This document shows positions 1 through 8,493 of a stretch of DNA of 64,000 nt, piece after piece. The DNA is from Cryobacterium sp. CG_9.6 (GTDB lineage Bacteria; Actinomycetota; Actinomycetes; Actinomycetales; Microbacteriaceae). Under the pieces are notes generated by a model. That model worked only from the letters and a program-made list of their open reading frames with translations. It made no database searches and was not told the origin of the DNA. The translations under genes were made by a program, and so were the position numbers. The DNA lies in contig NZ_JARXUZ010000001.1 in NCBI RefSeq assembly GCF_029893365.1, positions 2,790,001 to 2,854,000 of the forward strand, given 5' to 3'. The first letter of the stretch is position 1. Each line of letters begins with the position of its first letter.

Positions 1-73
1 TTCGAAGGAGACTGGACGGCTTCCAGCCATTCGAACTGCTTTTCTGACGAACGCAGGAGGAAACGAGCGATCA

Positions 74-107
74 AACAAAAAAGGACGCTGTCACGAATGA
101 CAACGCC
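74..107 (-). terminator. Rho-independent terminator (minus strand)
   Basis: Read on the minus strand, a 10-bp stem with a TTCG tetraloop (stem about 83-107, two G-T pairs) is followed at once by TTTTTTGTTT. This is the strongest intrinsic terminator signature on the left edge. It lies about 235 bases beyond the stop of the NlpC/P60 gene and would end that transcript. Confidence 0.75.
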
Positions 108-251
108 CATCACGCCACGAAGTGGCTCACTACTGTTTGACAACTATGACGACGCACAGCATGTACACGCTCATCCATGGTGTGGATTGTGCGTACTCGG
201 TGCATTCGGCTCTCCCTAACCCGTAAACGACAGATTCCTAGGTTAACCCAC

Positions 252-284
252 AAGTGGCACCTCGCGAAAGACGAGACGCCACTT
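252..284. terminator. Hairpin downstream of the NlpC/P60 gene
   Basis: AAGTGGC (252-258) and GCCACTT (278-284) form a perfect 7-bp outer stem with an inner CTCG/CGAG pair. There is no T-run, so it may be an RNA 3'-end stabiliser or part of a two-hairpin end with the terminator at 74-107. Confidence 0.35.
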
Positions 285-340
285 TGTGCTAGCTGTTACA
301 CAATGTTCATCGAGCAAACTTCGGCGACGATGTGCGGAAT

Positions 341-1156
341 TTAGATCCCGATCCTAACGATGTAGTAATCGCTGGTCCAGATGGGCTGAATGCGCACGTT
401 CTGGCCGGTGTACGGGGCGTGCAGGATGTTGCCGTTGCCAGCATAGAAGCCGTCGTGGCCCGGCATGATCACGAGATCGCCAGGAACAGCGTCCTCAATG
501 GAAATACGTGTTCCACTGGCACCCTGACCCGTAGACGAGTGGGGCAGGCTCACACCGAACTGGGCGTACACGTACATGATGAAGCCCGAGCAGTCGAAGC
601 CGGCCGGAGTGGCTCCGCCATAAACGTAGGGAACACCCTGATACTCCGCGGCCTTGTTGAACACGGCCTGCAGATCGAATGCCGGGTGACTCGGGTTGGC
701 CAGGTAATCAGCAGCTGACGGACCGGTATAGGCGCTGGCATAGCTGGAGCGCTGCGAGGCAACCTGCACCCGACGAGCCTCCGCCGCGACGGCTGCTGCG
801 GCTGCCGCAATCTCCTCGGGCGTGGTGGCTGAGAAGCTTTCGCGGGCAACGGTGACGGTGTTGGCCGCAGCATCGACCTCGACGGCCTGTGCGCCGGACT
901 TCGTGGCCTGCGTTGACGCAGTCGACTCGAAGGTGGCATCCCGTGAACCGGGAGCGAAGGCATAGGCCGGAAGGGCCATGGTGGCCACCAAACCGGTAGC
1001 GAGCGTCATGATGACGATGTTGCTGATCCCGCTGCGTCGCTTGGGCGTCGGTGTGGCACGACGGCCGGTTGAGTGACGACTGACCGCTAATTCAGTTTTC
1101 TGCACGGATTCGGGTGTCGTCCCACGACGGGACCTTCTCATTCCTAATGCGGCCAA
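341..1156 (-). CDS. Secreted NlpC/P60-family peptidoglycan endopeptidase
   Basis: A 271-residue cell-wall hydrolase of the C40 (NlpC/P60) family, expected to cut the peptide stems of peptidoglycan outside the membrane. A basic N-terminus is followed by one hydrophobic signal or anchor segment (about residues 44-67) ending in AYA. An Ala-rich helical linker follows, then the catalytic domain from about residue 165: Cys189 in FDCSGF, His234 in PGHDGFY and His246 in ILHAP. Start choice: a TTG at 1156 has GGAGG six bases upstream; a GTG at 1183 and an ATG at 1141 are in frame but have poorer sites. It stands alone on its strand after a 286-base gap. Family is certain; the exact bond cut is inferred from the family. 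Confidence 0.88.
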   Translation of the reverse strand: MAALGMRRSRRGTTPESVQKTELAVSRHSTGRRATPTPKRRSGISNIVIMTLATGLVATMALPAYAFAPGSRDATFESTASTQATKSGAQAVEVDAAANTVTVARESFSATTPEEIAAAAAAVAAEARRVQVASQRSSYASAYTGPSAADYLANPSHPAFDLQAVFNKAAEYQGVPYVYGGATPAGFDCSGFIMYVYAQFGVSLPHSSTGQGASGTRISIEDAVPGDLVIMPGHDGFYAGNGNILHAPYTGQNVRIQPIWTSDYYIVRIGI

Positions 1157-1307
1157 AGTTATCCTCCGACGCCCTGACAACACTAGGTAGTTGCCCCGTC
1201 CACTTCGCTAGTCGCGGGTGTGTACCGCAGCAAGAGACGGGTAAATCTGGCGTCTTGCCGAGGGTCCTTCGACCTTTGTCTGGTCGGTGGGACAGGTTAG
1301 AGGCTAC

Positions 1308-1329
1308 GTGACAGCGGTCGGTTTGTCAC
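1308..1329. promoter_or_regulatory. Inverted repeat GTGACA-N10-TGTCAC upstream of the NlpC/P60 gene
   Basis: Perfect 6-bp arms with a 10-base spacer, about 150 bases ahead of the TTG start of the wall hydrolase. The shape suits a dimeric regulator; the sequence loosely recalls a Crp-type site, but spacing differs. Role inferred only. Confidence 0.3.
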
Positions 1330-1442
1330 CCTGAAAGGCACTTTTCTAACGAATTGGTAACGGGTCATGCGGTACGAACAGGCGACGGAGACGCGCGACG
1401 CGCCACATTCGCGCTGTGCAGATACGTCGCAAATCGCCGTAA

Positions 1443-2150
1443 TTACGCGGAAGTACCCGGGGTGGCGACGAAGATGTGACTGGCAACATCGTTGGGCAAT
1501 TCGAGGCCATTCCCAAAACCCTCAACCTTAACCAGAACGTAAGATCCAACGGCCGAAAACAGGCCTGTTGATCCCGGAATAACACCCGACTGCTTCAGCT
1601 GAAGAAGGAGTTCGGGGTCAAACTGCACGGGCTCACCCAGACGACGGATGACGGCACTCACGGGCTCCGGCGAACCCGCCACGAGGGTCAGCAGGTTGGT
1701 GACCCCGGCCATGAAGGCCACGGCCGGTGAATCACCGAACTCGTCGAGCCCAGGGATCGGATTGCCATACGGGGATTCGGTCGGGTGACCGAGTATTTCG
1801 AGGATCTTCCGTTCCACCTGCTCGCTCATCACGTGTTCCCAGCGACAGGCTTCGTCGTGCACGAACTCCCATTCGAGGCCGATCACGTCGCTTAACAAAC
1901 GCTCGGCGAGGCGGTGCTTGCGCATCACGTGCACCGCTTTGCTCCGGCCCTCGACGGTGAGTTCAAGGTGGCGATCACCAGAAACGACGACGAGTCCGTC
2001 ACGTTCCATTCGGGCAACAGTCTGGGAGACGGTGGGTCCGGAATGACCAAGGCGCTCAGAGATGCGGGCGCGAAGAGGCACGATCTGCTCCTCCTCCAAG
2101 TCCAGAATGGTGCGGAGGTACATCTCGGTGGTATCAATCAAATCAGTCAT
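1443..2150 (-). CDS. DtxR/MntR-family metal-dependent transcriptional repressor
   Basis: 235 residues. Residues 1-70 form the winged-helix DNA-binding domain (helix-turn-helix around SERLGHSGPTVSQTVARM), residues 70-140 the metal-binding dimerisation domain with the typical LAERLL and HDEACRWEHVMS motifs, and the last 80 residues an SH3/FeoA-like domain. The family represses metal uptake or activates storage when Fe(II) or Mn(II) is bound; which metal cannot be told from sequence. Start at the ATG of MTDLIDTTEMYL, preceded by AGAGAGG at six bases; an upstream in-frame start lacks a site. It is divergent from serC, sharing an 86-base promoter region. Confidence 0.9.
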   Translation of the reverse strand: MTDLIDTTEMYLRTILDLEEEQIVPLRARISERLGHSGPTVSQTVARMERDGLVVVSGDRHLELTVEGRSKAVHVMRKHRLAERLLSDVIGLEWEFVHDEACRWEHVMSEQVERKILEILGHPTESPYGNPIPGLDEFGDSPAVAFMAGVTNLLTLVAGSPEPVSAVIRRLGEPVQFDPELLLQLKQSGVIPGSTGLFSAVGSYVLVKVEGFGNGLELPNDVASHIFVATPGTSA

Positions 2151-2224
2151 CCGCAGCCTCTCTCTGGGCCGCTGCACGGCCTTGCATTCGACGTAATAAG
2201 ACTACTCGCCGCCGGAGTGGCAAC

Positions 2225-2230
2225 TAGAAT
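2225..2230 (+). promoter_or_regulatory. -10 element TAGAAT, leaderless start of serC
   Basis: TAGAAT ends six bases before the ATG of serC, so the predicted transcription start coincides with the start codon. No ribosome site and no good -35 are visible. Confidence 0.5.
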
Positions 2231-2236
2231 CGGCGT

Positions 2237-3358
2237 ATGCCGGACCTGATGATTCCTACCGAACTGCTGCCCATTGACGGACGATTCGGCTGCGGCCCAT
2301 CGAAAATTCGCCGCGAACAACTCGATCACCTGATCGGATTCGCCACCGGAATTCTCGGTACCAGCCACCGTCAGCCGCCCGTGAAAGACCTGGTGGGCCG
2401 CGTGCGTGCCGGTCTTGCTGACCTCTTTGACATTCCCGACGGTTACGAGGTTGTGCTCGGAAACGGCGGCTCCACGGCGTTCTGGGATGCCGCGGTCTTC
2501 TCGCTGATTGAGAAGCGCAGTCAGCACCTAGTATTCGGCGAATTCGGTGGAAAGTTCGCCAAGGCCGCCGCTGCCCCGTTCCTCGAGGCTCCCGACGTGG
2601 TGAGCGCCCCCACGGGTTCGCGCAGCGAATTTGTTGCTCGCGAGGGCATCGACGTGTACGCGTGGCCCCAGAACGAGACATCCACCGGAGTCATGGCACC
2701 CGTCACCCGCGTCGTGGGCGACGAGGGTGCGCTCACCGTGATCGACGCCACGAGCGCGGCCGCCGGCATCGACTTTGCTGCCGACCAAGCAGATGTCTAC
2801 TACTTTGCCCCGCAAAAGAACCTCGCCTCCGACGGTGGCCTCTGGCTGGCCCTCTTCTCTCCCGCGGCCATTGAGCGGGTTGAGCGCATCCACGCAAGTG
2901 GACGCTACATCCCCGAGTTCCTGAGCCTCAAGAACGCCATCGACAACTCGCGGCTCAACCAGACACTCAACACGCCGGCGCTCACGACGCTCCTGCTGCT
3001 CGAGAGCCAGATTGACTGGATCAACACGAGCGGCGGCCTGTCGTGGGCCTCCGCGCGAACCCAGGAATCCTCATCCGTTCTCTACGACTGGGCCGACAGC
3101 GTGGACTACGCCACACCGTTCGTGACCAACCCGGCACACCGCTCTCAGGTCGTATCCACGATCGACTTTGTGGACTCAGTGGATGCCGCAGCGATCAGCC
3201 GCATTCTGCGCGCCAACGGAATCCTTGACACGGAGCCGTACCGCAAGCTCGGTCGCAATCAGCTTCGTGTCGCCACCTTTACGGCAATCGACCCCAACGA
3301 CGTGCGCCGCCTCGTGCAGTCGATTGAACACGTCGTCGGTCACCTCGGCGCCAACTAG
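2237..3358 (+). CDS. serC: Phosphoserine aminotransferase
   Basis: 373-residue class V aminotransferase of serine (and pyridoxine) biosynthesis: 3-phosphohydroxypyruvate plus glutamate to phosphoserine. The N-terminal FGCGPSKIR and LGTSHRQPPVK motifs are those of the actinobacterial SerC branch. The PLP-binding lysine is Lys194 in YYFAPQKNLASDGG, with VIDATSAAAG as the preceding cofactor-ring Asp motif. Full length for the family. Divergent from the DtxR gene and followed after 17 bases by the DUF2530 gene, probably in one transcript. Translation is probably leaderless (see the -10 element at 2225). Confidence 0.95.
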   Translation: MPDLMIPTELLPIDGRFGCGPSKIRREQLDHLIGFATGILGTSHRQPPVKDLVGRVRAGLADLFDIPDGYEVVLGNGGSTAFWDAAVFSLIEKRSQHLVFGEFGGKFAKAAAAPFLEAPDVVSAPTGSRSEFVAREGIDVYAWPQNETSTGVMAPVTRVVGDEGALTVIDATSAAAGIDFAADQADVYYFAPQKNLASDGGLWLALFSPAAIERVERIHASGRYIPEFLSLKNAIDNSRLNQTLNTPALTTLLLLESQIDWINTSGGLSWASARTQESSSVLYDWADSVDYATPFVTNPAHRSQVVSTIDFVDSVDAAAISRILRANGILDTEPYRKLGRNQLRVATFTAIDPNDVRRLVQSIEHVVGHLGAN

Positions 3359-3375
3359 CGAAACAGGACGGGCCG

Positions 3376-3609
3376 ATGCGATTGTGGTTGAAAGACAGCG
3401 AGCGTCGGCCTGATCCCGCACCCGTTCGAGCGGATGCCCGCGCCGCACTACTGGCGGGCACCATCGCGTGGACAATTGCTCTCGTGGCCGCTGTGATTTG
3501 GCGCGACGAAGCGGCGGCGACCGGCGTGGGCTGGTGGATCTGGTGCGCCCTGATCGGTGTGGGCCTCGGGGTCGTGGGGCTGCTGTGGGTGCAGCTCAGA
3601 CGACGCTAA
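3376..3609 (+). CDS. DUF2530 family small membrane protein
   Basis: 77 residues with two transmembrane segments (about 26-43 and 52-72), a Pro/Arg-rich cytosolic start and an LRRR end. This matches the actinobacterial DUF2530 family, of unknown function. It follows serC closely, and its stop overlaps the stop of the convergent DUF3027 gene by three bases, so no room remains for a terminator between them. Confidence 0.7.
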   Translation: MRLWLKDSERRPDPAPVRADARAALLAGTIAWTIALVAAVIWRDEAAATGVGWWIWCALIGVGLGVVGLLWVQLRRR

Positions 3610-4091
3610 CGGTGATCTGACTCGTCGTACTCGTCACCATCGTGGTGATCATCATCCGAGTCCTGCTCGTCGTCATCATGCTCATCGTCGTCATCATGCT
3701 CATCGTCGTGCTCGTCGTCCGAGTCGCCTTCGCCGTCCATCAGCCGGTCAGACCACGGCACCCAATCGGGGGCGGTCAAGGCATATTCCCCGGGCATCAA
3801 CTCGGTCTCCAAAACGGTGGGGACCGCATTCTCGTCGGTGCGCGCGAGCGTCACGGTCCAGTGCCAGCCCGGATAGCCGCTCAGCAGGCAGTCGAAAAGC
3901 AGCGAAACAACACGCTCCCCCTCAACCTCATGCCCCAGCAGGTCGCCAATGGACTCGGCCGGAGTGATCTCTTCAAGCGCCGTGCGCGCCAGATCGACCG
4001 CGGCCAGAACAACCACGTCGGCGAGAACGCTCACCGTCTCGGATTCATCGAGTTCACTCACTGTGGGCGGGGTGGTGTCGGCGTCAGGCAT
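3606..4091 (-). CDS. DUF3027-type protein with Asp/His-rich tail
   Basis: 161 residues, function unknown. Residues 1-115 form a compact domain with a run typical of the actinobacterial DUF3027 family (GHEVEGERVVSLLFDCLLSGYPGWHWTVTL in pieces). The last about 45 residues are almost only Asp, Glu and His in a repeating pattern, encoded by GTC/ATC-type triplets on the plus strand. Start chosen at MPDAD; it overlaps the stop of the upstream cold-shock gene by eight bases, so the two are translationally coupled. The acidic-His tail could bind metal or protein; that is inference. Confidence 0.72.
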   Translation of the reverse strand: MPDADTTPPTVSELDESETVSVLADVVVLAAVDLARTALEEITPAESIGDLLGHEVEGERVVSLLFDCLLSGYPGWHWTVTLARTDENAVPTVLETELMPGEYALTAPDWVPWSDRLMDGEGDSDDEHDDEHDDDDEHDDDEQDSDDDHHDGDEYDESDHR

Positions 4092-4464
4092 CCAGTTCTT
4101 CTGCGACTTTCCGCAGCATTGCTGCAATTTTGTGACTGTGCGAGCTTTCCGGATAGCGACCACGACGCAGGTTCGCGCCGATCCCATCGAGCAGCTTCAC
4201 GAGATCTTCCACAATGATGGCCATGTCATCAGCCGTCTTGCGATTAATTTTGGACAGGCTCGGGGGCGCTTCAATCACGCGAACGGAGAGGGCCTGCGCG
4301 CCACGCTTTCCGTCGGCGATACCGAATTCTAGTTTCGAGCCGGCTTTTACGGTCACGCCCGCGGGCAGCGCGGACGCATGCAGAAAGACTTCGTGGCCGT
4401 CGTCGGAGGTGATAAAACCAAAACCCTTGCCCTCGTCATAGAACTTGACCTTGCCGGTGGGCAT
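4084..4464 (-). CDS. Cold-shock-domain protein with C-terminal extension
   Basis: 126 residues. Residues 1-66 are a cold-shock domain with RNP1 KGFGFI and RNP2 VFLHAS, so it should bind single-stranded RNA or DNA. The remaining 60 residues are an extension (MAIIVEDLVKLLDGIGANLRRG and following) typical of the longer actinobacterial Csp paralogues. Start at MPTGKVKF, preceded by GAGGTCGAG; an upstream in-frame start would add 37 residues without domain character. First gene of a coupled pair with the DUF3027 gene. Confidence 0.88.
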   Translation of the reverse strand: MPTGKVKFYDEGKGFGFITSDDGHEVFLHASALPAGVTVKAGSKLEFGIADGKRGAQALSVRVIEAPPSLSKINRKTADDMAIIVEDLVKLLDGIGANLRRGRYPESSHSHKIAAMLRKVAEELDA

Positions 4465-4555
4465 CTCGACCTCGCTGGGGTTAGGGGTGTGTGGGGCGCA
4501 CGACAGAGCGTTACGTGCGGGTACAGCATATTCCGTTCGAGCTGGTCCCGCCCCG

Positions 4556-4561
4556 TATCCT
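4556..4561 (+). promoter_or_regulatory. -10 element TATCCT, leaderless start
   Basis: TATCCT ends six bases before the GTG at 4568, the spacing expected for a leaderless mRNA. Confidence 0.45.
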
Positions 4562-4567
4562 TGACCT

Positions 4568-4840
4568 GTGACCAATCAAAATTCACCCTCCACTGGCCGG
4601 CTCGAGCGCATCCTGGCGTACATGGTTGCGGGCGTGGTGGGACTCTCTGTGCTCTCGTTCATTGCTGTCATCGCGGGCACCGCCCTGGGTGCTGCGGCCA
4701 ACGACGGCTTCAGCAAGGGCCTCTGGCCGCTCGTCTTCGTGCTCCCGCTCTATGGTCTGCCGTTGGCCTTTGCCCTCACGATCGGTCTCATCGTCTACGT
4801 CGGCATCCGCCGTCGCCGCGAGACCAAGGCAAACGAGTAA
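4568..4840 (+). CDS. Small two-span membrane protein
   Basis: 90 residues starting with GTG. Two hydrophobic segments (about 17-43 and 53-78) flank a short loop, and the end is a basic RRRRETK. I do not recognise a named family. It is five bases upstream of the helicase-associated gene and probably in one operon with it and XPB; similar small membrane genes occur at this locus in relatives, so a conserved but unknown role is likely. Confidence 0.65.
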   Translation: MTNQNSPSTGRLERILAYMVAGVVGLSVLSFIAVIAGTALGAAANDGFSKGLWPLVFVLPLYGLPLAFALTIGLIVYVGIRRRRETKANE

Positions 4841-4844
4841 CCGG

Positions 4845-6761
4845 ATGCTGTCCCTCGCCACGCGACTGCGCGCTCTCGATGACGCCACCCTCCGCGCTGC
4901 CCTCGAAGCGCGCATGGTTGCGCCCACCGGCATCAAGGATTTTTTTGACCTGGCCGACGCTCTGCTCGAGCCGAGCGCGGTTCAGAAGACACTCACCCAT
5001 CTGGACCGAGCGTCGCTCTCCGTTCTCGCCACTGCCGGCGAGCTCATTCGCAGCGTGGCAGCCGAGGCTGCTCGACTGAACGCTCTCGACCCGGCAGCGT
5101 CCACCCCGCTCGCCCCCGCCGTGCCCACGCTCACCGATATCGCCGAGCACCTGAGCTCGGTCAGTGGCGTGGAGGTCACCACCGAGCACGTTGCGGCGCA
5201 CGCTGCCGAGCTGGATTCGGTTCTGCTGTGTCTGCTCGCCGACGGCCAGCTCAGCCCCTACGACGCCGTCTCCGCCCAACTCGCCACCTGGCCGGCCCAG
5301 GGTCTCCCAAGTACCACCGAGCTGGCCACCCTGGCCGCCCCCGACGCCCTCGCACCGGCATCCGAGTTCGACATCACCTTCACGAACCGACTCGCCGCAG
5401 AGCGTGCCTTCGCGAGCGTGTCGTCCATCGCCGAACTGGTGAGTGAACTTGCCCGCGATCCCGCCCGAGAACTCAGCCGCGGCGGCCTCGGTTTGCCCGA
5501 CACGAAGCGCCTCGCACTCGTCATGGGGGTGGAGGTCGACAGCGTGGCCGTGCTGGTGGCCATTGCCGCCCGCGCCGAGCTGATCGCGCACTCCGAGGGC
5601 TATTGGATGGAAACCGAGACGGGCGAAGCCTGGCTACTCCACCCCACCCCCGAGCGCTGGGCCACGCTGGCTGAGGCCTGGCACGCAGACGTGCCGAGAT
5701 CGGTGCGCGACATTCTTCCGCAGGAGCCCGGCATCGTCTGGGGTTCCGGTCTGCAGGGCTTTGTGGACTGGATGTACCCCGCGGGCGGAGAGTGGATGGC
5801 CGCTCAGGTGGCCGAATTCGCCCGCAGCGCCGAGATTCTGGGCATCACCGCGCAGGAGACCACGAGCGTGGCGGGTGCTCAGTTGCTGAGCGGCGACCCC
5901 GAGGCAGCCCAAGCCACCATGACCGATTCTCTGCCCACGGAGGTGGGCGCGGTATACCTGCAGCACGATCTGTCGATCGTGGCGCCGGGTCCGCTGGCTC
6001 CCTCCATTGATGCGCGACTGCGCAGCCTGGCCGACGTCGAAGGCCGCGAGCTGGCCTCGAGTTATCGCATCACTGCGGCATCCGTGAATCGTGCGCTCGC
6101 TGCGGGCGAGAACGCGGACACCATGCTGGCGTTCCTCGGTGCGATCTCCCTCACCGGCATTCCTCAGCCCGTGCAGTACCTCATCGAGGAATCAGCGTCG
6201 CGCTATGGGCGCATCCGGGTTGGCAGCCTGCCGGCTGGCTCAGCCCCCAATCAGAGTTACGTGCGATCTGACGACGCCGAGTTGCTCGGCACCATTGCCG
6301 TCGATCAGACCCTGTCCGCGCTGGGTCTTGAACGCCATGATCACCAACTGATCACTCGTTTCGCCTCTGATCTCGTGTTCTGGGCGCTCAGCGACGCCCG
6401 CTATCCCGTAGCGGCCGAAGACTCCGCCCACGAGATCGTGCACCTGCGCCGCCATCAGGTGGCGCGGGTGATCCCCCCCACGCCGGTTGACCCGGCGCAG
6501 ACCCTGGTCGACAAGCTGCGTGCGAGCGACGGGAGCGAAGTGATGGCAGCGGATGCCTGGCTGGCCCGCCAGCTGGACAGCGCCATCCGCTCAAAAGCAA
6601 CGGTCATGGTGAGTATTAGCATGCCCGGAGGTGTGGTGGTGGATTACCTGCTCGAACCGGCCAGCGTGGGTGGCGGACGCTTTCGGGCGCGCGACCGCCG
6701 TGCCGACATTGAGCGAACGTTGCCGATTTCGAGCATCCTCAGCATCACCCCGGCGCCGTAG
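4845..6761 (+). CDS. Helicase-associated domain protein (partner of XPB)
   Basis: 638 residues. N-terminal part consists of helical, winged-helix-like repeats rich in Ala and Leu (LATRLRALDDATLRAALEAR); the C-terminal half carries the 'helicase conserved C-terminal / XPB-Ssl2-like' domain, with LQHDLSIVAPGPLAP and SSYRITAASVNRALAAG. It has no Walker motifs and so is not itself a helicase. In actinobacteria this protein is regularly encoded next to XPB, as here (33-base gap), which suggests it modulates that enzyme. Start ATG 4845 lies five bases after the preceding stop; longer in-frame readings run into that gene. Confidence 0.8.
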   Translation: MLSLATRLRALDDATLRAALEARMVAPTGIKDFFDLADALLEPSAVQKTLTHLDRASLSVLATAGELIRSVAAEAARLNALDPAASTPLAPAVPTLTDIAEHLSSVSGVEVTTEHVAAHAAELDSVLLCLLADGQLSPYDAVSAQLATWPAQGLPSTTELATLAAPDALAPASEFDITFTNRLAAERAFASVSSIAELVSELARDPARELSRGGLGLPDTKRLALVMGVEVDSVAVLVAIAARAELIAHSEGYWMETETGEAWLLHPTPERWATLAEAWHADVPRSVRDILPQEPGIVWGSGLQGFVDWMYPAGGEWMAAQVAEFARSAEILGITAQETTSVAGAQLLSGDPEAAQATMTDSLPTEVGAVYLQHDLSIVAPGPLAPSIDARLRSLADVEGRELASSYRITAASVNRALAAGENADTMLAFLGAISLTGIPQPVQYLIEESASRYGRIRVGSLPAGSAPNQSYVRSDDAELLGTIAVDQTLSALGLERHDHQLITRFASDLVFWALSDARYPVAAEDSAHEIVHLRRHQVARVIPPTPVDPAQTLVDKLRASDGSEVMAADAWLARQLDSAIRSKATVMVSISMPGGVVVDYLLEPASVGGGRFRARDRRADIERTLPISSILSITPAP

Positions 6762-6788
6762 CTGTACCTGTTGTCTACCCAACGGGCG

Positions 6789-6794
6789 TAGGCT
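6789..6794 (+). promoter_or_regulatory. -10 element TAGGCT ahead of XPB
   Basis: TAGGCT lies eight bases before the ATG at 6803, giving a leader of at most two bases. TAGGCT recurs as the -10 of other genes in the window. Confidence 0.4.
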
Positions 6795-6802
6795 TGCTGG
6801 CT

Positions 6803-8449
6803 ATGTCTGATGGCCCGCTGATTGTCCAAAGTGACCGCACTGTTTTACTCGAAGTTGCGCACCCTCTCGCCGAGGATGCGCGGCACGATCTGGCTGTGTT
6901 CGCCGAGCTTGAACGCGCTCCCGAGCACATTCACACCTACCGCATCACCAGGCTGGGCCTGTGGAATGCTCGCGCCGCCGGACACGCGGCGTCGGACATG
7001 CTGGCCACGCTCGAGAAATATTCCAAGTTCGCCATCCCGCAGACCGTGTCGGTGGACATCACCGAAACGGTCGGACGCTACGGACGCCTCGTCATTGAAC
7101 GCGATGCCGAGGGCAGCCTGGTGCTGCGTAGTAGCGACCAGGCCGTGCTCACCGAGATTGCCGGCGCCAAGCGCATCGCTCCGCTGCTGATCGGGCGTCC
7201 GTCACCCGACTCGTATCTGGTGGAACCGTGGGCTCGCGGACAGCTCAAGCAGGAACTCGTAAAACTCGGCTGGCCGGCCGAGGACCTGGCCGGGTACACG
7301 CCGGGCACGCCGCACGAGATCGCCCTCCGTGAAGACGGCTGGGCGCTGCGCGACTATCAGAACAAAGCCGTCTCCAGTTTCTTCGACGGTGGCTCCGGTG
7401 TGGTCGTTCTCCCCTGCGGCGCTGGCAAAACCCTCGTGGGCGCCGGGGCGATGGCAACCGCCAAGACCAACACGCTCATCCTCGTGACCAACACGGTCTC
7501 GGCCCGCCAGTGGCGTGACGAGCTCCTCAAGCGCACCACCCTGACAGCGGATGAGATTGGCGAGTACTCGGGGCAGGTGAAAGAAGTCAAACCGGTCACC
7601 ATTGCCACGTACCAGATTCTGACCGCCAAGCGGAAGGGCGAGTACGCCCACCTCGAACTGCTCGATGCCATGGATTGGGGCCTCGTGATCTACGACGAGG
7701 TGCACCTGCTGCCGGCACCCGTGTTCAAGCTCACCGCTGAGCTGCAGGCTCGCCGCCGACTCGGCCTCACCGCCACCCTGGTGCGCGAGGACGGCCGCGA
7801 GGGCGATGTGTTCTCCCTCATCGGGCCCAAGCGGTTCGACGCTCCGTGGAAGGAGATCGAGGCTCAGGGCTTCATCTCCCCCGCCTCCTGCTACGAGGTG
7901 CGGATCGACCTCCCGCAGTCCGAGCGGCTCACCTACGCCGCGGCAGCGGACGATGAGCGTTACCGCCTGGCCGCGACCGCGCCCGCCAAGCTCGGAGTGG
8001 TGCAGTCGCTCATCAAGAAGCACGAGGGCGAGCGCATCCTGGTGATTGGGCAGTACCTGGACCAGATCGATGAGCTCGCTGAGGTCTTGAATGCCCCGCA
8101 GCTCACCGGGGCCACCCCGATCGACGAGCGCGAACGGCTTTACCAGGCGTTCCGAGTGGGTGAGGTGAAGGTTCTCGTGGTATCGAAGGTGGCCAACTTC
8201 TCCGTGGACCTGCCGGAGGCCACGGTGGCCATTCAGGTGTCGGGGTCCTACGGGTCCCGTCAGGAGGAGGCTCAGCGCCTCGGGCGTCTGCTGCGCCCCA
8301 AGGAATCGGGCCTGTCGGCTAACTTCTACACCCTTGTGGCCCGCGACACCGTGGACCAGGACTTTGCGCAGAACCGTCAGCGATTCCTCGCCGAGCAGGG
8401 TTACAGCTACACGATTCTCGACTCGCAGAGCCTCGAAGCCGCCGCGTAA
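6803..8449 (+). CDS. XPB-family DNA repair helicase
   Basis: 548-residue superfamily 2 helicase, 3'-5' type. After an N-terminal damage-recognition-like domain (residues 1-175) the first RecA-like domain carries Walker A PCGAGKTLVG (Lys209) and the DEVH box (298-301), followed by motif III LTATLVRED. The second domain ends in motif VI QEEAQRLGRLLRPK. Bacterial XPB proteins act in unwinding DNA during repair. It follows its helicase-associated partner. Start set at MSDGPL; three extra in-frame codons upstream are unlikely. Confidence 0.93.
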   Translation: MSDGPLIVQSDRTVLLEVAHPLAEDARHDLAVFAELERAPEHIHTYRITRLGLWNARAAGHAASDMLATLEKYSKFAIPQTVSVDITETVGRYGRLVIERDAEGSLVLRSSDQAVLTEIAGAKRIAPLLIGRPSPDSYLVEPWARGQLKQELVKLGWPAEDLAGYTPGTPHEIALREDGWALRDYQNKAVSSFFDGGSGVVVLPCGAGKTLVGAGAMATAKTNTLILVTNTVSARQWRDELLKRTTLTADEIGEYSGQVKEVKPVTIATYQILTAKRKGEYAHLELLDAMDWGLVIYDEVHLLPAPVFKLTAELQARRRLGLTATLVREDGREGDVFSLIGPKRFDAPWKEIEAQGFISPASCYEVRIDLPQSERLTYAAAADDERYRLAATAPAKLGVVQSLIKKHEGERILVIGQYLDQIDELAEVLNAPQLTGATPIDERERLYQAFRVGEVKVLVVSKVANFSVDLPEATVAIQVSGSYGSRQEEAQRLGRLLRPKESGLSANFYTLVARDTVDQDFAQNRQRFLAEQGYSYTILDSQSLEAAA

Positions 8450-8493
8450 ACCCGACCGAGGCATCCGCTTTCTCAGTCGGCGCCACGCGGCGC

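Larger units (their letters stand above)
1..340. other. Noncoding left edge of the window
   Basis: I see no convincing gene here. On the minus strand it is the region downstream of the NlpC/P60 gene and holds two hairpins, listed separately. A 16-codon minus-strand frame starting near 179 has no visible homology or ribosome site and is not called. Confidence 0.6.

Noticed and set aside
1157..1442. c-di-AMP (ydaO) riboswitch upstream of the NlpC/P60 gene
   Set aside because: Such genes often have it, but I could not find the conserved GGGTGAAT, AGGGAC or CAGCTAACC segments in order on the minus strand; nor in 1-340.
3642..4217. Plus-strand frame with a long Val/Ile/Leu/Met helix
   Set aside because: It is the complement of the Asp/His codon repeats of the DUF3027 tail; the hydrophobic run is an artefact.
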